From the NCBI GenBank assembly GCA_028285035.1, contig JANQQF010000038.1, positions 62,001 through 126,000 on the forward strand: a stretch of DNA of 64,000 nt, written 5' to 3'. Below are positions 51,462 to 59,424 of this stretch, in pieces (the first letter of the stretch is position 1; every line of letters starts with the position of its first letter). Made by a program: the position numbers and the translations under genes. The notes beneath the pieces are model-generated. The model did no database searches. It was not told the origin of the DNA and saw nothing but the letters and a program-made list of their open reading frames with translations. The DNA is from Phycisphaerae bacterium. Lineage in GTDB: Bacteria; Chloroflexota; Anaerolineae; 4572-78; J111.

Positions 51462-53210
51462 ATGACGGCAACAAAAACGGAAGTACGGCGCGGTGCTTAT
51501 TACGACTCGGTTATTTTGATGCAACTTCAGGCGAATCTGATGGACCTGCCGGATGTGTCGAATGTCGGGGTTGTGATGGGCACTGAGGCCAACAAAGAGA
51601 TTTTAGACCAAACTGACCTGTTGACCCCTGAAGCTCAAGCTGCCAATGCTGATGATTTAATTATTGTGGTGCAGAGCGAGGCAGAAACTGTGGCCTCCGA
51701 GGCGCTAACTCAAGTGGATGATTTACTCTCTCGCCGGAAGCACGTTGTCGAGGATGTAGACTATCTTCCGCAAAGTATTGAGGCGGCCACAAAAATGTTG
51801 CCAGAGGCCAACTGGGTTTTGATTTCTGTGCCTGGTCGTTATGCGGCCGATGTGGCTCGTGAAGGCTTGCGTTTGGGCAAACATATTTTCCTCTATAGTG
51901 ATAATGTTTCAGTTGAGGATGAAATTGCTTTGAAGCAGTCTGCGGCTGAAAAAGGGCTGTTGGTGATGGGGCCAGACTGTGGCACCGCCATTGTGAATGG
52001 GGCAGGGTTAGGCTTTGCCAACCAAGTCCGCCGTGGCTCAATCGGCGTCGTTGGTGCATCCGGCACCGGGCTGCAACAAGTCACGGCCCGAATTCATCAA
52101 CTGAGTGGCGGCATCACCCACGCCTTTGGCACAGGGGGACGCGATTTATCCGAAGCCGTTGGGGCGACTACGGCGCAACAAGCCCTCGATATTCTCAATC
52201 GTGATTCTGATACAAAAGTCATCGTTTTGATTTCTAAACCTCCCTCACCCGTTGTGGCCGATCATCTTCTACGCGTGGCTCGCAGTAGTGGGAAGCCTGT
52301 CGTCGTTAACTTTATTGGTTACACGCCCTCCGCCCAATTAGCCAGTGGCAGCGAACTCTATTTTGTTTCGACCCTTGACGGCACAGCAGAGTTTGCGGTG
52401 CAGCTGATGAAGAGCTTGGATAGTGACGTTGGCTCAGGTGCTGAAAAATCTACAGTCAAAAGTGATGACGGTAAAATGTTACCTTTTGCAACCACTCAAA
52501 AATATCTACGTGGCCTCTTCTCTGGTGGCACGTTGGCCTATGAAGCCTTGCTTCTCCTACAAGATTATGTGCCAACCGTTTACTCTAATGCCCCTCTGAA
52601 TAAAGATTATAAACTAGCCAACTCGCTGGAAAGCCAAGCTCACTCGATCATTGACTTAGGCGAGGACGAGTTTACAGTGGGGCGTTTACATCCGATGATG
52701 GACAACACCCTGCGTATCCAGCGACTTGAGCAAGAGGCAAGTGACCCGGAGGTTGCTGTCATTTTGCTGGATGTCGTCCTTGGTCACGGCGCGCATCCCG
52801 ATCCAGCCAGTGAGCTGGCCCCAGCGATCAGGGCCGTAAAAGATAAGGCTGAGGCCGACGGACGCCATTTGGAGATCGTAGCAATGGTGGCGGGCACGGA
52901 TGAAGATCCTCAGGATATGGCCCAGCAAATCGAGCAATTGCAAGCGGCTGGGGCGCGGGTTGAAACGAATAATGAAATTGCCACGCGTTACGTTGGTGGC
53001 ATTCTACAAACCCTCGGTAGTGTCAATGCCTTACCCCCCGTTGATATTGAAAACATAAAACAGCCCTTTGCCGCAATCAACGTCGGCTTGGAGACCTTCA
53101 CCACCAGTTTGATGACCCAGAATAATTCAGTGATTCATGTGAATTGGAAACCTCCCGCCGGTGGCAATGAGAAGCTGATGGGGATTTTGGCTCGAATGAA
53201 AAAGAAGTAA
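51462..53210 (+). CDS. fdrA: FdrA-like protein (acyl-CoA ligase fold; oxamate carbamoyltransferase subunit family)
   Basis: 582 residues, close to E. coli FdrA (about 555). The N-terminal CoA-ligase-like region has ANLMDLPDVSNVGVVMGTEANKEILD; the core MGPDCGTAIVNGAGLGFANQVRRGSIGVVGASGTGLQQVTARI and GGITHAFGTGGRDLSEAVGATTAQQAL is the succinyl-CoA-synthetase-alpha-like part. FdrA (AllF), YlbE (AllG) and YlbF (AllH) make up the oxamate carbamoyltransferase of E. coli, which releases carbamoyl phosphate from oxalurate. The next catabolic gene is DUF1116 (YlbE-like), as in that system. RBS GAAGGG is 9 bases before the ATG. Confidence 0.85.
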   Translation: MTATKTEVRRGAYYDSVILMQLQANLMDLPDVSNVGVVMGTEANKEILDQTDLLTPEAQAANADDLIIVVQSEAETVASEALTQVDDLLSRRKHVVEDVDYLPQSIEAATKMLPEANWVLISVPGRYAADVAREGLRLGKHIFLYSDNVSVEDEIALKQSAAEKGLLVMGPDCGTAIVNGAGLGFANQVRRGSIGVVGASGTGLQQVTARIHQLSGGITHAFGTGGRDLSEAVGATTAQQALDILNRDSDTKVIVLISKPPSPVVADHLLRVARSSGKPVVVNFIGYTPSAQLASGSELYFVSTLDGTAEFAVQLMKSLDSDVGSGAEKSTVKSDDGKMLPFATTQKYLRGLFSGGTLAYEALLLLQDYVPTVYSNAPLNKDYKLANSLESQAHSIIDLGEDEFTVGRLHPMMDNTLRIQRLEQEASDPEVAVILLDVVLGHGAHPDPASELAPAIRAVKDKAEADGRHLEIVAMVAGTDEDPQDMAQQIEQLQAAGARVETNNEIATRYVGGILQTLGSVNALPPVDIENIKQPFAAINVGLETFTTSLMTQNNSVIHVNWKPPAGGNEKLMGILARMKKK

Positions 53211-53212
53211 GT

Positions 53213-53818
53213 GGTAATTAGTAAATAGTAATTGGTGATTATGTAGGTTAGAGGATACGCAGTGAGTGCAACGTTTGAGAAGTTACGAATTTTGCAACAA
53301 GCAGAAGAGATTGCTGATGGAATTTGGGAGCAGGTAGCTGGTTGGGATGCCTTTGCTAAAGATGTGGTCGGTGGGCAACTAGCTCGTGCCACTGACTCGA
53401 TTGGGGCAAACATAGCTGAATCATTTGGCCGATTTCACTATGGTGAGAAGCTGCAATTCTTATATTATGCCCGTGGTAGCCTTTTTGAAACAAAATATTG
53501 GCTCAATCGGGTCTTAACGCGAAATTTAATGTCTCATGATGAATGTCAAACCTACAGTATTCGTTTGACTGATTTGGTTCGGCAATTAAATGCTTTTACA
53601 AAAGGGCTAAAAGCTCAACGTCATAAACACCCCTCAGTTGGTGAAACAACTGTCGATTATATAATATCGAGTGATCCCCACTTTACGCCATCTGACAAAT
53701 CATTTAAAGATTTTGTTGACTCATCCGATCCTCTATTTGATGATCGTGAGATTGAATGGTTACGAACAGTCACGCAGCAACCAAAACCTTAATTACCATT
53801 TACTAATTACTAATTACC
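53213..53818. mobile_element. Small element with 23-base terminal inverted repeats carrying a four-helix-bundle gene
   Basis: GGTAATTAGTAAATAGTAATTGG (53213 to 53235) and, on the other strand, GGTAATTAGTAATTAGTAAATGG (53818 to 53796) match at 21 of 23 positions. They enclose only the four-helix-bundle gene, inserted between fdrA and the DUF1116 gene, right after the fdrA stop and right before the DUF1116 ribosome site. Related ends without a gene are at 55091 and 56914. No transposase is present. This looks like a short mobile or repeat-derived cassette. Confidence 0.55.
53262..53792 (+). CDS. Four-helix-bundle protein (23S rRNA intervening-sequence protein family)
   Basis: 176 residues from a GTG start. 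The family core is clear: FEKLRILQQAEEIADGIWEQ, VGGQLARATDSIGANIAESFGR and FLYYARGSLFETKYWLNRVLTRNLMS. Homologues occur both in intervening sequences of 23S rRNA genes and as free genes. Residues beyond about 125 (KGLKAQRHKHPSVGETTV and onward) are not part of the family core. The gene does not belong to the catabolic pathway and lies inside the inverted-repeat element. Function uncertain; RNA binding has been suggested for the family. Confidence 0.88.
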   Translation: MSATFEKLRILQQAEEIADGIWEQVAGWDAFAKDVVGGQLARATDSIGANIAESFGRFHYGEKLQFLYYARGSLFETKYWLNRVLTRNLMSHDECQTYSIRLTDLVRQLNAFTKGLKAQRHKHPSVGETTVDYIISSDPHFTPSDKSFKDFVDSSDPLFDDREIEWLRTVTQQPKP

Positions 53819-53842
53819 CTTTAATCAGGAGGTTTCTATATA

Positions 53843-55084
53843 ATGATCGATATTGAAAAAGCAAATGCCGAAGCTGTGGGCCGTATTATGGATGCTCACC
53901 CTGTTCTAGTTGGGGTGGGCAAAGCCAGCCATGTGATCCCTGGAATGCGGGATAATTTATTGCTTCATGCTGGTCCACCGATTACCTGGGAACGTGCATC
54001 TGGCCCGATGCGTGGGGCTATTACGGGTGCGTTGATTTTTGAGGGCAAGGCTAAAAGCGAGGCAGAGGCCAAAGCCTTGGTCGAGTCAGGTGAAGTTGAG
54101 CTTGAACCCTGCCACCATCATCAAGCCGTGGGGCCGATGGCGGGCTTAACCTCCTCCTCGATGTTGGTTTACATTGTCGAGAATAAAACGCACGGTAACA
54201 CCTCATTTTCTAATTTAAATGAAGGCTATGGCAAAGTATTACGCTATGGCGCCTATAGCGAAGAAGTGATTGAGCGATTAAAGTGGATGAACGAGGTGCT
54301 GGGACCAGTCTTGCACGATGCGATTGTGGCGGCAGGTGGGATTGATATTAAGGCGCTCTTAGCGGAAGCCCTGCAAATGGGAGATGAAGGGCATAATCGC
54401 AATAAAGCGGGATCGATTCTCTATCTCAAAGCCTTGGCCCCGCATGTCCCCAAAGTGACAGATGGCGATACCGCTGGGGATGTTCTCAAAGCCATTGGCG
54501 ATAATGCTTTAGCAGTGCTCAATCCGGTGATGGCGGCTTGTAAAGCGATGGCCGATGCAGGACACGGTATCGAAGGGAGCACGATTGTGAGTACGATGGC
54601 TCGCAATGGCACTGACTTCGGTATTCGTGTCAGTGGTATCGGTGATCAATGGTTTACTGGCCCTGTGGCTCAACCCAAGGGGCTTTACTTCCCCAACTTT
54701 ACGGCCGAGGATGGCAGTGGTGATATTGGCGACAGCACGATCACCGAAACCGCCGGAATCGGGGCATTTGCCATGGCTGCAGCGCCTGCAATCATCACCT
54801 TCATCAGTGGTACACCCAAGGATGCTATGAATACCACTTTGGAAATGTACGAGATCAATTACGCCGAACATAAATCATTCACCATTCCGGCCCTCGATTT
54901 CCGTGGCACTCCAACGGGTATCGATATTCGGAAAGTGGTCGAAACGGGTATTACGCCACGCTTAAATACAGGAATTGCCCACAAAGATGCAGGGGTAGGC
55001 CAAATTGGGGCAGGTCTCGTTCGTCCCCCGATGGAAATATTTGAGGCCGCATTGATTGCGTATGCGGAGAAGTATGGGATTTAG
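53843..55084 (+). CDS. DUF1116 protein (YlbE/AllG-like)
   Basis: 413 residues, close to E. coli YlbE (about 419). Family segments are ANAEAVGRIMDAHPVLVGVGKASHVIPGMRDNLLLHAGPPITWERASGPMRGA, PCHHHQAVGPMAGLTSSSMLVYIVENKTHG, FSNLNEGYGKVLRYGAYSEEVIERL and HNRNKAGSILYL. It is thought to work with FdrA in oxamate carbamoyltransferase-type reactions. The start has AGGAGG 11 bases upstream. No DUF2877 (YlbF) gene and no carbamate kinase are in the window, so the complex or pathway may be completed elsewhere or differ. Confidence 0.9.
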   Translation: MIDIEKANAEAVGRIMDAHPVLVGVGKASHVIPGMRDNLLLHAGPPITWERASGPMRGAITGALIFEGKAKSEAEAKALVESGEVELEPCHHHQAVGPMAGLTSSSMLVYIVENKTHGNTSFSNLNEGYGKVLRYGAYSEEVIERLKWMNEVLGPVLHDAIVAAGGIDIKALLAEALQMGDEGHNRNKAGSILYLKALAPHVPKVTDGDTAGDVLKAIGDNALAVLNPVMAACKAMADAGHGIEGSTIVSTMARNGTDFGIRVSGIGDQWFTGPVAQPKGLYFPNFTAEDGSGDIGDSTITETAGIGAFAMAAAPAIITFISGTPKDAMNTTLEMYEINYAEHKSFTIPALDFRGTPTGIDIRKVVETGITPRLNTGIAHKDAGVGQIGAGLVRPPMEIFEAALIAYAEKYGI

Positions 55085-55090
55085 GGAATG

Positions 55091-55167
55091 GTCATTGGTA
55101 ATTAGTAAATAGTAAATGGTAATTGTGTAAGCGTAGCGACAATGACTATTTACCAATTGCTATTTAC
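55091..55167. repeat. Gene-less relative of the inverted-repeat element (copy 2)
   Basis: GGTAATTAGTAAATAGTAAATGG (55097 to 55119) matches the left end of the element at 53213 at 22 of 23 bases. A partner arm, CAATGACTATTTACCAATTGCTATTTAC (55140 to 55167), follows after a short centre, so the whole is a palindrome-like mini-element of about 77 bases in the spacer between DUF1116 and the cyclase gene. Confidence 0.65.
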
Positions 55168-55236
55168 TTTTACTGAAACACCATTGCCTCACAATCTCTC
55201 CATAAATCTAACAACAAATACATAAGCGAGGTATTT

Positions 55237-56910
55237 ATGAATCGTGAAGAACTTGTAACAATGATGGCTGAGGCCAAGTGGTATGATTTAACCCAAGGGG
55301 TGAGTATCTTTACCCCTCCGAATCCGGGTGAGAAAGCCTTGCAGGTTGAATTTTTTAAGCGAGTCACTGGAGTCCAATTGGGAGGGCAAGGGGCCAATGG
55401 TCAATTGATTGAGTGGAGTAACAACACCGGAACCCATCTCGTGGGTGAGCGTGCGTTTCACTCAGGGGCGCGGGCGATTGCCGACATTCCTTTGACGGAT
55501 TTGATGGGGCAAGGGGTCGTGGTTGATATTTCAGATGCGGTTTCTGACTATAGCCTTTATACACCTGAAATGATTACTGAACGGGCTGAGGTCAAAGAGG
55601 GCGATATTCTCATCATCAACACCGGCTACCACAAGTATGGCTGGGATCAGCCTGATGTCTTTGATGAGACGGCCCAAGGCGGCGTGCAATCAAAAGAATT
55701 TGGCTATTTAATCCGACACCCCGGCCCATCCCCCGACTTTTTCCAGTGGGCGATTGACATGAAACTGAAGGTTGTGGCGGTCGACTGTGGCAGTGCTGAG
55801 CACCCGATGAACACCCCCATTCGCTACATGCACGCTGGGGACTTTGCTAAGGCTGAGGCCAAGTTGCAGGAAACTCACGGTAAATCGTGGGATGAGATGT
55901 TTCCGCCCGAAGAATATTATGAATTGACCCACATCACGATGCCGAAGGCTCACCTGCTCTTGGCCGAGTCATTGGGTGGGGATATTAACGAACTCAATAA
56001 TCAGCGAGCTTGGATCATGATCGGCCCGTTGCCCTTTATGGAGGTTGAATCGGCTTGGTCGCGTGTCACGGCCTTGCAAGCCCCAGAGGGGATGAGTCAG
56101 GAAGCATTTTTTCAAGCCATGGAATCGGCTGAGATGTTGGATATGACCTTGCCCTTTAGCGTGCAAACCCCACAGTGGGCGAACTACGTGCCCTTATCCA
56201 CTGAATACACCAAACGGGTGGCGGGTCACAATTTTGGGATGGGCCGTAACAACGCTACCTGTCGAGCCAGCTTCCATTTGGCCAGCCACATGGATGGTGA
56301 AGTTCACTTCTACCCCGCCGGACGGACGATGGGTCAAATGCCGCTTGATTACTGGGTCGGACCTGGTGTCGTGGCGGATATTTCCGACAAGGTCAGCAAC
56401 TCCAGCGTCTACACCCCGCAGATGATTATGGATGAGGTGGAAGTCCGTGAGGGTGACATTCTGATTATCAAGACGGGCTGGCATAAATTTGGCTGGAATA
56501 GCCCCGACTCTGATGAGTTCCGCTATATGATTAAACACCCTGGACCTTCACCCGACTTTGCCAACTGGTGCGTCGAAAGTGGCATCAAATGGATTGGTAT
56601 CGATTGTGTCGCTGCCGACCACCCGATGAACACGATTCAACGAATCTGGCATCCCAAAACCTTTGCTGAGGCCAATGAAAAGTTAAAGCAGGATTTTGGC
56701 AAGGATTGGGACGAGATGTACCCGCTCGATCACTATTATCAAGATATGCACCTCAATCTTTTCCCTAAGGGAATTGTTCATGCAGAAAATTTGGGAGGCG
56801 AGTTAGCCAAGGCGAGCAGTGGTCGATACTACATTGCCTGCTTTGTCCAAAAAGGAATGGAATTGGCGTCGTGCTGGGCGCGGTTTGTAGCATTTAAGGA
56901 AGGAGAATAG
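55237..56910 (+). CDS. Two-domain cyclase-family protein (kynurenine formamidase-like fold)
   Basis: 557 residues, twice the normal length, made of two cyclase (PF04199-like) domains. The C-terminal domain keeps the metal motif H-x-x-x-H-x-D-x-x-x-H in FHLASHMDGEVHF (His347, His351, Asp353, His357) plus DHPMN and HAENLGG. The N-terminal domain has NTGTHLVGERAFH: only His67 of the four ligands remains (Asn63, Val69, Ala73 in the other places). EHPMN and AESLGG remain. So domain 1 may be non-catalytic. Members hydrolyse cyclic amides or formamides. It is likely a ring-opening amidohydrolase of this pathway. Confidence 0.85.
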   Translation: MNREELVTMMAEAKWYDLTQGVSIFTPPNPGEKALQVEFFKRVTGVQLGGQGANGQLIEWSNNTGTHLVGERAFHSGARAIADIPLTDLMGQGVVVDISDAVSDYSLYTPEMITERAEVKEGDILIINTGYHKYGWDQPDVFDETAQGGVQSKEFGYLIRHPGPSPDFFQWAIDMKLKVVAVDCGSAEHPMNTPIRYMHAGDFAKAEAKLQETHGKSWDEMFPPEEYYELTHITMPKAHLLLAESLGGDINELNNQRAWIMIGPLPFMEVESAWSRVTALQAPEGMSQEAFFQAMESAEMLDMTLPFSVQTPQWANYVPLSTEYTKRVAGHNFGMGRNNATCRASFHLASHMDGEVHFYPAGRTMGQMPLDYWVGPGVVADISDKVSNSSVYTPQMIMDEVEVREGDILIIKTGWHKFGWNSPDSDEFRYMIKHPGPSPDFANWCVESGIKWIGIDCVAADHPMNTIQRIWHPKTFAEANEKLKQDFGKDWDEMYPLDHYYQDMHLNLFPKGIVHAENLGGELAKASSGRYYIACFVQKGMELASCWARFVAFKEGE

Positions 56911-56913
56911 AAA

Positions 56914-56974
56914 GTGGTAATTAGTAATTGGTAGGTCCGTAAGTGTAGTAACAATTACTAATTACTATTTACTG
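56914..56974. repeat. Gene-less relative of the inverted-repeat element (copy 3)
   Basis: GGTAATTAGTAATTG (56916 to 56930) and CAATTACTAATTACTATTTAC (56952 to 56972) face each other around a centre (GTAGGTCCGTAAGTGTAGTAA) resembling that of copy 2 (GTGTAAGCGTAGCGA). It ends 3 bases before the DinB start codon, and no ribosome-binding site is left between them, so it may lower translation of the DinB gene. Confidence 0.65.
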
Positions 56975-56977
56975 ATC

Positions 56978-57487
56978 ATGAGAGCAGAACTCGAAAATTA
57001 TCACCATCGTATTGAAGGATCACGGGCGCAAATCATCAGTCTGATTACGGAGCTTTCGGTTGAGGCGTTGAATTGGCGACCCATTGAAGAATCGAAGGCC
57101 CATGAGATGAACTCGATGGCGGTCATGGCGACACACCTCGCTGGTGCCGAACATTTCTGGATCGCTGAGGTCATTGGGCGCCGCCCTACCACTCGTGTAC
57201 GAGAAACTGAGTTTGTGGCTGAAGTTGATGATGCCACAAAGCTCGTGACATTGTTGCAGAAGCAAGCTGAAGTGACTCAAGAGGTGTTAGCCGAGCTGAC
57301 TGATGCAGATCTGGGTGAGACGCGGGTTAACCAAGATCGCAAGATTACAATCCGCTGGGGCCTTTTGCATGTTGTTGATCATTACGGCCTCCATCTCGGT
57401 CATATGCAGATCACATATCAACTCTGGCGCGATGGTAAAGCGTTTGACGCTCCACGCTGGTTTGAGCGGTTGCCAAATATAGAATAG
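56978..57487 (+). CDS. DinB-like four-helix-bundle metalloprotein
   Basis: 169 residues. The DinB pattern is visible: IEGSRAQIISLITELSVEALNWRPIEESKAHEMNSMAVMATHLAGAEHFWIAEVIGRRP, then VLAELTDADLGETRV and the C-terminal histidine cluster LLHVVDHYGLHLGHMQITYQLW, which with the THLAGAEH His would bind a metal. Members include thiol-dependent S-transferases and small hydrolases. It sits between the cyclase gene and the molybdenum hydroxylase genes. Copy 3 of the palindromic repeat abuts the start. Its role in the pathway is not known. Confidence 0.85.
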   Translation: MRAELENYHHRIEGSRAQIISLITELSVEALNWRPIEESKAHEMNSMAVMATHLAGAEHFWIAEVIGRRPTTRVRETEFVAEVDDATKLVTLLQKQAEVTQEVLAELTDADLGETRVNQDRKITIRWGLLHVVDHYGLHLGHMQITYQLWRDGKAFDAPRWFERLPNIE

Positions 57488-57565
57488 AGAGACCCTTCGT
57501 TTAAGGAGTTAAAGATTGGAAACCAGCCTAAACGAAGTGATAATCTCTAGCAAAGGTGAAACTCT

Positions 57566-58444
57566 ATGAAACCACCTCCATTTAAATATTTTGCCCCGAC
57601 TGGGCTAGATGAAGCACTTGATTTATTGGCTGAACACGGCTTTGATGCGAAACCTCTGGCGGGAGGGCAAAGCCTAATCCCCACCATGAACTTTCGTTTG
57701 GCCCAGCCAGAAGTGCTCATTGATTTGAATCATATTTCTGAATTGTCCTACATTCGCCCAACAAATGAAGGTGGGGTTTCCATTGGTGCAATGACTCGGC
57801 AGCGACAGGTCGAGCGAGAAACGCTCTTGGCTGAGCGGTCGCCGTTGGTGTACGAGACGATGCCCTACATTGCCCACCCGCAAATCCGCAATCGAGGCAC
57901 GTTCGGGGGTAGTATTGCCCATGCTGATCCGGCCTCGGAACTGCCGGCGGTGATTTCCGTGCTTGATGCCCAACTCAAAGTGCAAAGCCGTAACGGGGAA
58001 CGCTGGCTATCGGCTTCAGAATTTTTCGTCGATTTGTTTGAAACCGCCCTTGAGCCAGATGAATTGCTGACCGAGATCGTGCTGCCTGCCAAAATGGCCA
58101 ATACGGGCTATGCCTTTGAAGAAGTGTCTCGTCGTCTTGGGGATTATGCCTTGGTTGGTGCGGCAGGGGCAATCACCCTCGACGCTAGTGGAAATTGTTC
58201 ATCAGTCAAATTAACCTATTTTAGTGTCGGTCCTGGTCCCGTTACTGCGCATCAGGCGATTGCCTCGCTACAAGGTCAAGCGCCCACTTCAGAGGCTATT
58301 GAAGCCGCTGCCGATCTTGCGGCCAATCAAGACATTGACCCTTCTGGAGATATTCACGCCTCGGTAAAATTCCGACGACATTTGGCGAAGGTCTTGGCGC
58401 AGCGGGTGTTGACGAAAGCAGTGCAACGGGCGAAGGGAGCGTAA
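57566..58444 (+). CDS. Molybdenum hydroxylase FAD-binding subunit (CoxM/XdhB-like)
   Basis: 292 residues, the usual size of medium subunits. FAD motifs are AGGQSLIPTMNFRLAQPEVLIDL near 34 to 56 and NRGTFGGSIAHADPASELPAV near 110 to 130, followed by the CO-dehydrogenase flavoprotein C-terminal domain. It passes electrons from the 2Fe-2S subunit to the acceptor. The RBS AAGGTGA is 8 bases before the ATG. The three subunit genes follow in the order M, S, L, except that a GxxExxY element separates S and L. Confidence 0.92.
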   Translation: MKPPPFKYFAPTGLDEALDLLAEHGFDAKPLAGGQSLIPTMNFRLAQPEVLIDLNHISELSYIRPTNEGGVSIGAMTRQRQVERETLLAERSPLVYETMPYIAHPQIRNRGTFGGSIAHADPASELPAVISVLDAQLKVQSRNGERWLSASEFFVDLFETALEPDELLTEIVLPAKMANTGYAFEEVSRRLGDYALVGAAGAITLDASGNCSSVKLTYFSVGPGPVTAHQAIASLQGQAPTSEAIEAAADLAANQDIDPSGDIHASVKFRRHLAKVLAQRVLTKAVQRAKGA

Positions 58445-58445
58445 G

Positions 58446-58937
58446 ATGACCGACTTATTTGATATTACTGTCACCATCAACGGTAAAGCGTATGAACGAA
58501 GCATCGAGCCTCGTTTGCTCTTGTCCGACTTCATTCGGCACGAATTGGCCTTAACTGGAACCCACGTTGGCTGTGAGCACGGCGTATGTGGAGCCTGCAC
58601 CATTTTGTTTGATGGGCAGCCTGTTCGCTCTTGCATTATGTTTGCGGTACAGGCTAACGGACATGAGATTATGACTGTTGAAGGGCTTACCCCTGATGCC
58701 AGCGAAGAAAACCTGCATCCCCTCCAAGCAAGTTTTCGAGAGGCCCACGGCCTACAATGTGGTTTTTGTACAGCGGGTTTTATGATGACCCTGCTGCCCT
58801 TCCTCGAAGAGAATGACAACCCCACCGAACAAGAAATTCGTGAGGCGATTTCGGGCAACATTTGTCGTTGTACGGGCTATCAACATATTGTCGAGGCGGT
58901 TCAATTGGCGACGGGGAAAATGGCAAATAATACCTAA
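58446..58937 (+). CDS. Molybdenum hydroxylase 2Fe-2S subunit (CoxS/XdhC-like)
   Basis: 163 residues. The plant-type [2Fe-2S] cluster ligands are Cys43, Cys48, Cys51 and Cys63 (CEHGVCGACT and RSC). The second cluster has Cys105, Cys108, Cys140 and Cys142 (CGFCTAGF and NICRCTGY). Both motifs are complete, so this looks functional. The start ATG is one base after the stop of the FAD subunit gene, with GGAG before it. The S subunit is followed by an inserted element instead of the large subunit, though the latter is in the same direction. Confidence 0.94.
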   Translation: MTDLFDITVTINGKAYERSIEPRLLLSDFIRHELALTGTHVGCEHGVCGACTILFDGQPVRSCIMFAVQANGHEIMTVEGLTPDASEENLHPLQASFREAHGLQCGFCTAGFMMTLLPFLEENDNPTEQEIREAISGNICRCTGYQHIVEAVQLATGKMANNT

Positions 58938-58945
58938 AAGAATTA

Positions 58946-59408
58946 TCCACAGATAAACACAGATAGACACAGATATTAATAATTTTTATGATGGGTTGTT
59001 TTTATGAGTAACTACCCAAACCAAGAGGTGGCTCAAGAGATTATTGGCGCGGCCTATGAAGTTCATAATATTTTAGGACCTGGGTTTTTAGAAAAAGTTT
59101 ATCGGAATGCTCTAGTTGAGGAATTGATTTTACGAGGCTATCAAGCATAGATTGAGGTAAAGATACCCGTTTACTACAAAGATAAACTGGTTGGTGAGTA
59201 TTATGCGGATATTTTAGTAGATAAAGCAATCATTCTCGAGTTAAAAGCGATTAGTGATTTGAACACCCAACACGAAGCTCAATTGCTGAATTATTTGAAG
59301 GCAACCGGATACAAAGTCGGATTACTGCTCAATTTTGGAGCCAAACGAGTGCAAGTTAAGCGAAGAATTTTTTGATTTTATCTGTGATCATCTGTGTAAA
59401 TCTGTGGA
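58946..59408. mobile_element. Inverted-repeat element carrying a GxxExxY gene
   Basis: TCCACAGATAAACACAGATAG and its continuation at 58946 to 58975, and on the other strand TCCACAGATTTACACAGATG and continuation (59408 to 59379), agree at 25 of 30 positions. Each arm holds CACAGAT three times with a 10-base period. The pair encloses only the broken GxxExxY gene and ends 3 to 12 bases before the ribosome site AGAGGAA of the large-subunit gene. No transposase is present. Confidence 0.55.
59004..59375 (+). pseudogene. GxxExxY family gene interrupted by a TAG codon
   Basis: From ATG at 59004 the frame reads MSNYPNQEVAQEIIGAAYEV, then GPGFLEKVYRNALVEELIL with the family signature G-x-x-E-x-x-Y (GFLEKVY), then TAG at codon 49 (59148 to 59150). 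After it the frame stays open with VKIPVYYKDKLVGEYYADIL and KLELKAISD-type core to a TGA at 59373, giving 123 codons in all. The TAG replaces what is likely a Gln codon (CAG to TAG). One transition would restore it, so it is a young pseudogene, a sequencing error, or read through. Function of the family is unknown. Confidence 0.8.
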
Positions 59409-59424
59409 CTGTTAGAGGAACATT

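Noticed and set aside
58289..58861. 190-codon open frame on the minus strand
   Set aside because: Antisense to the FAD and 2Fe-2S subunit genes, both with intact motifs; Ser/Cys/Arg-rich shadow composition.
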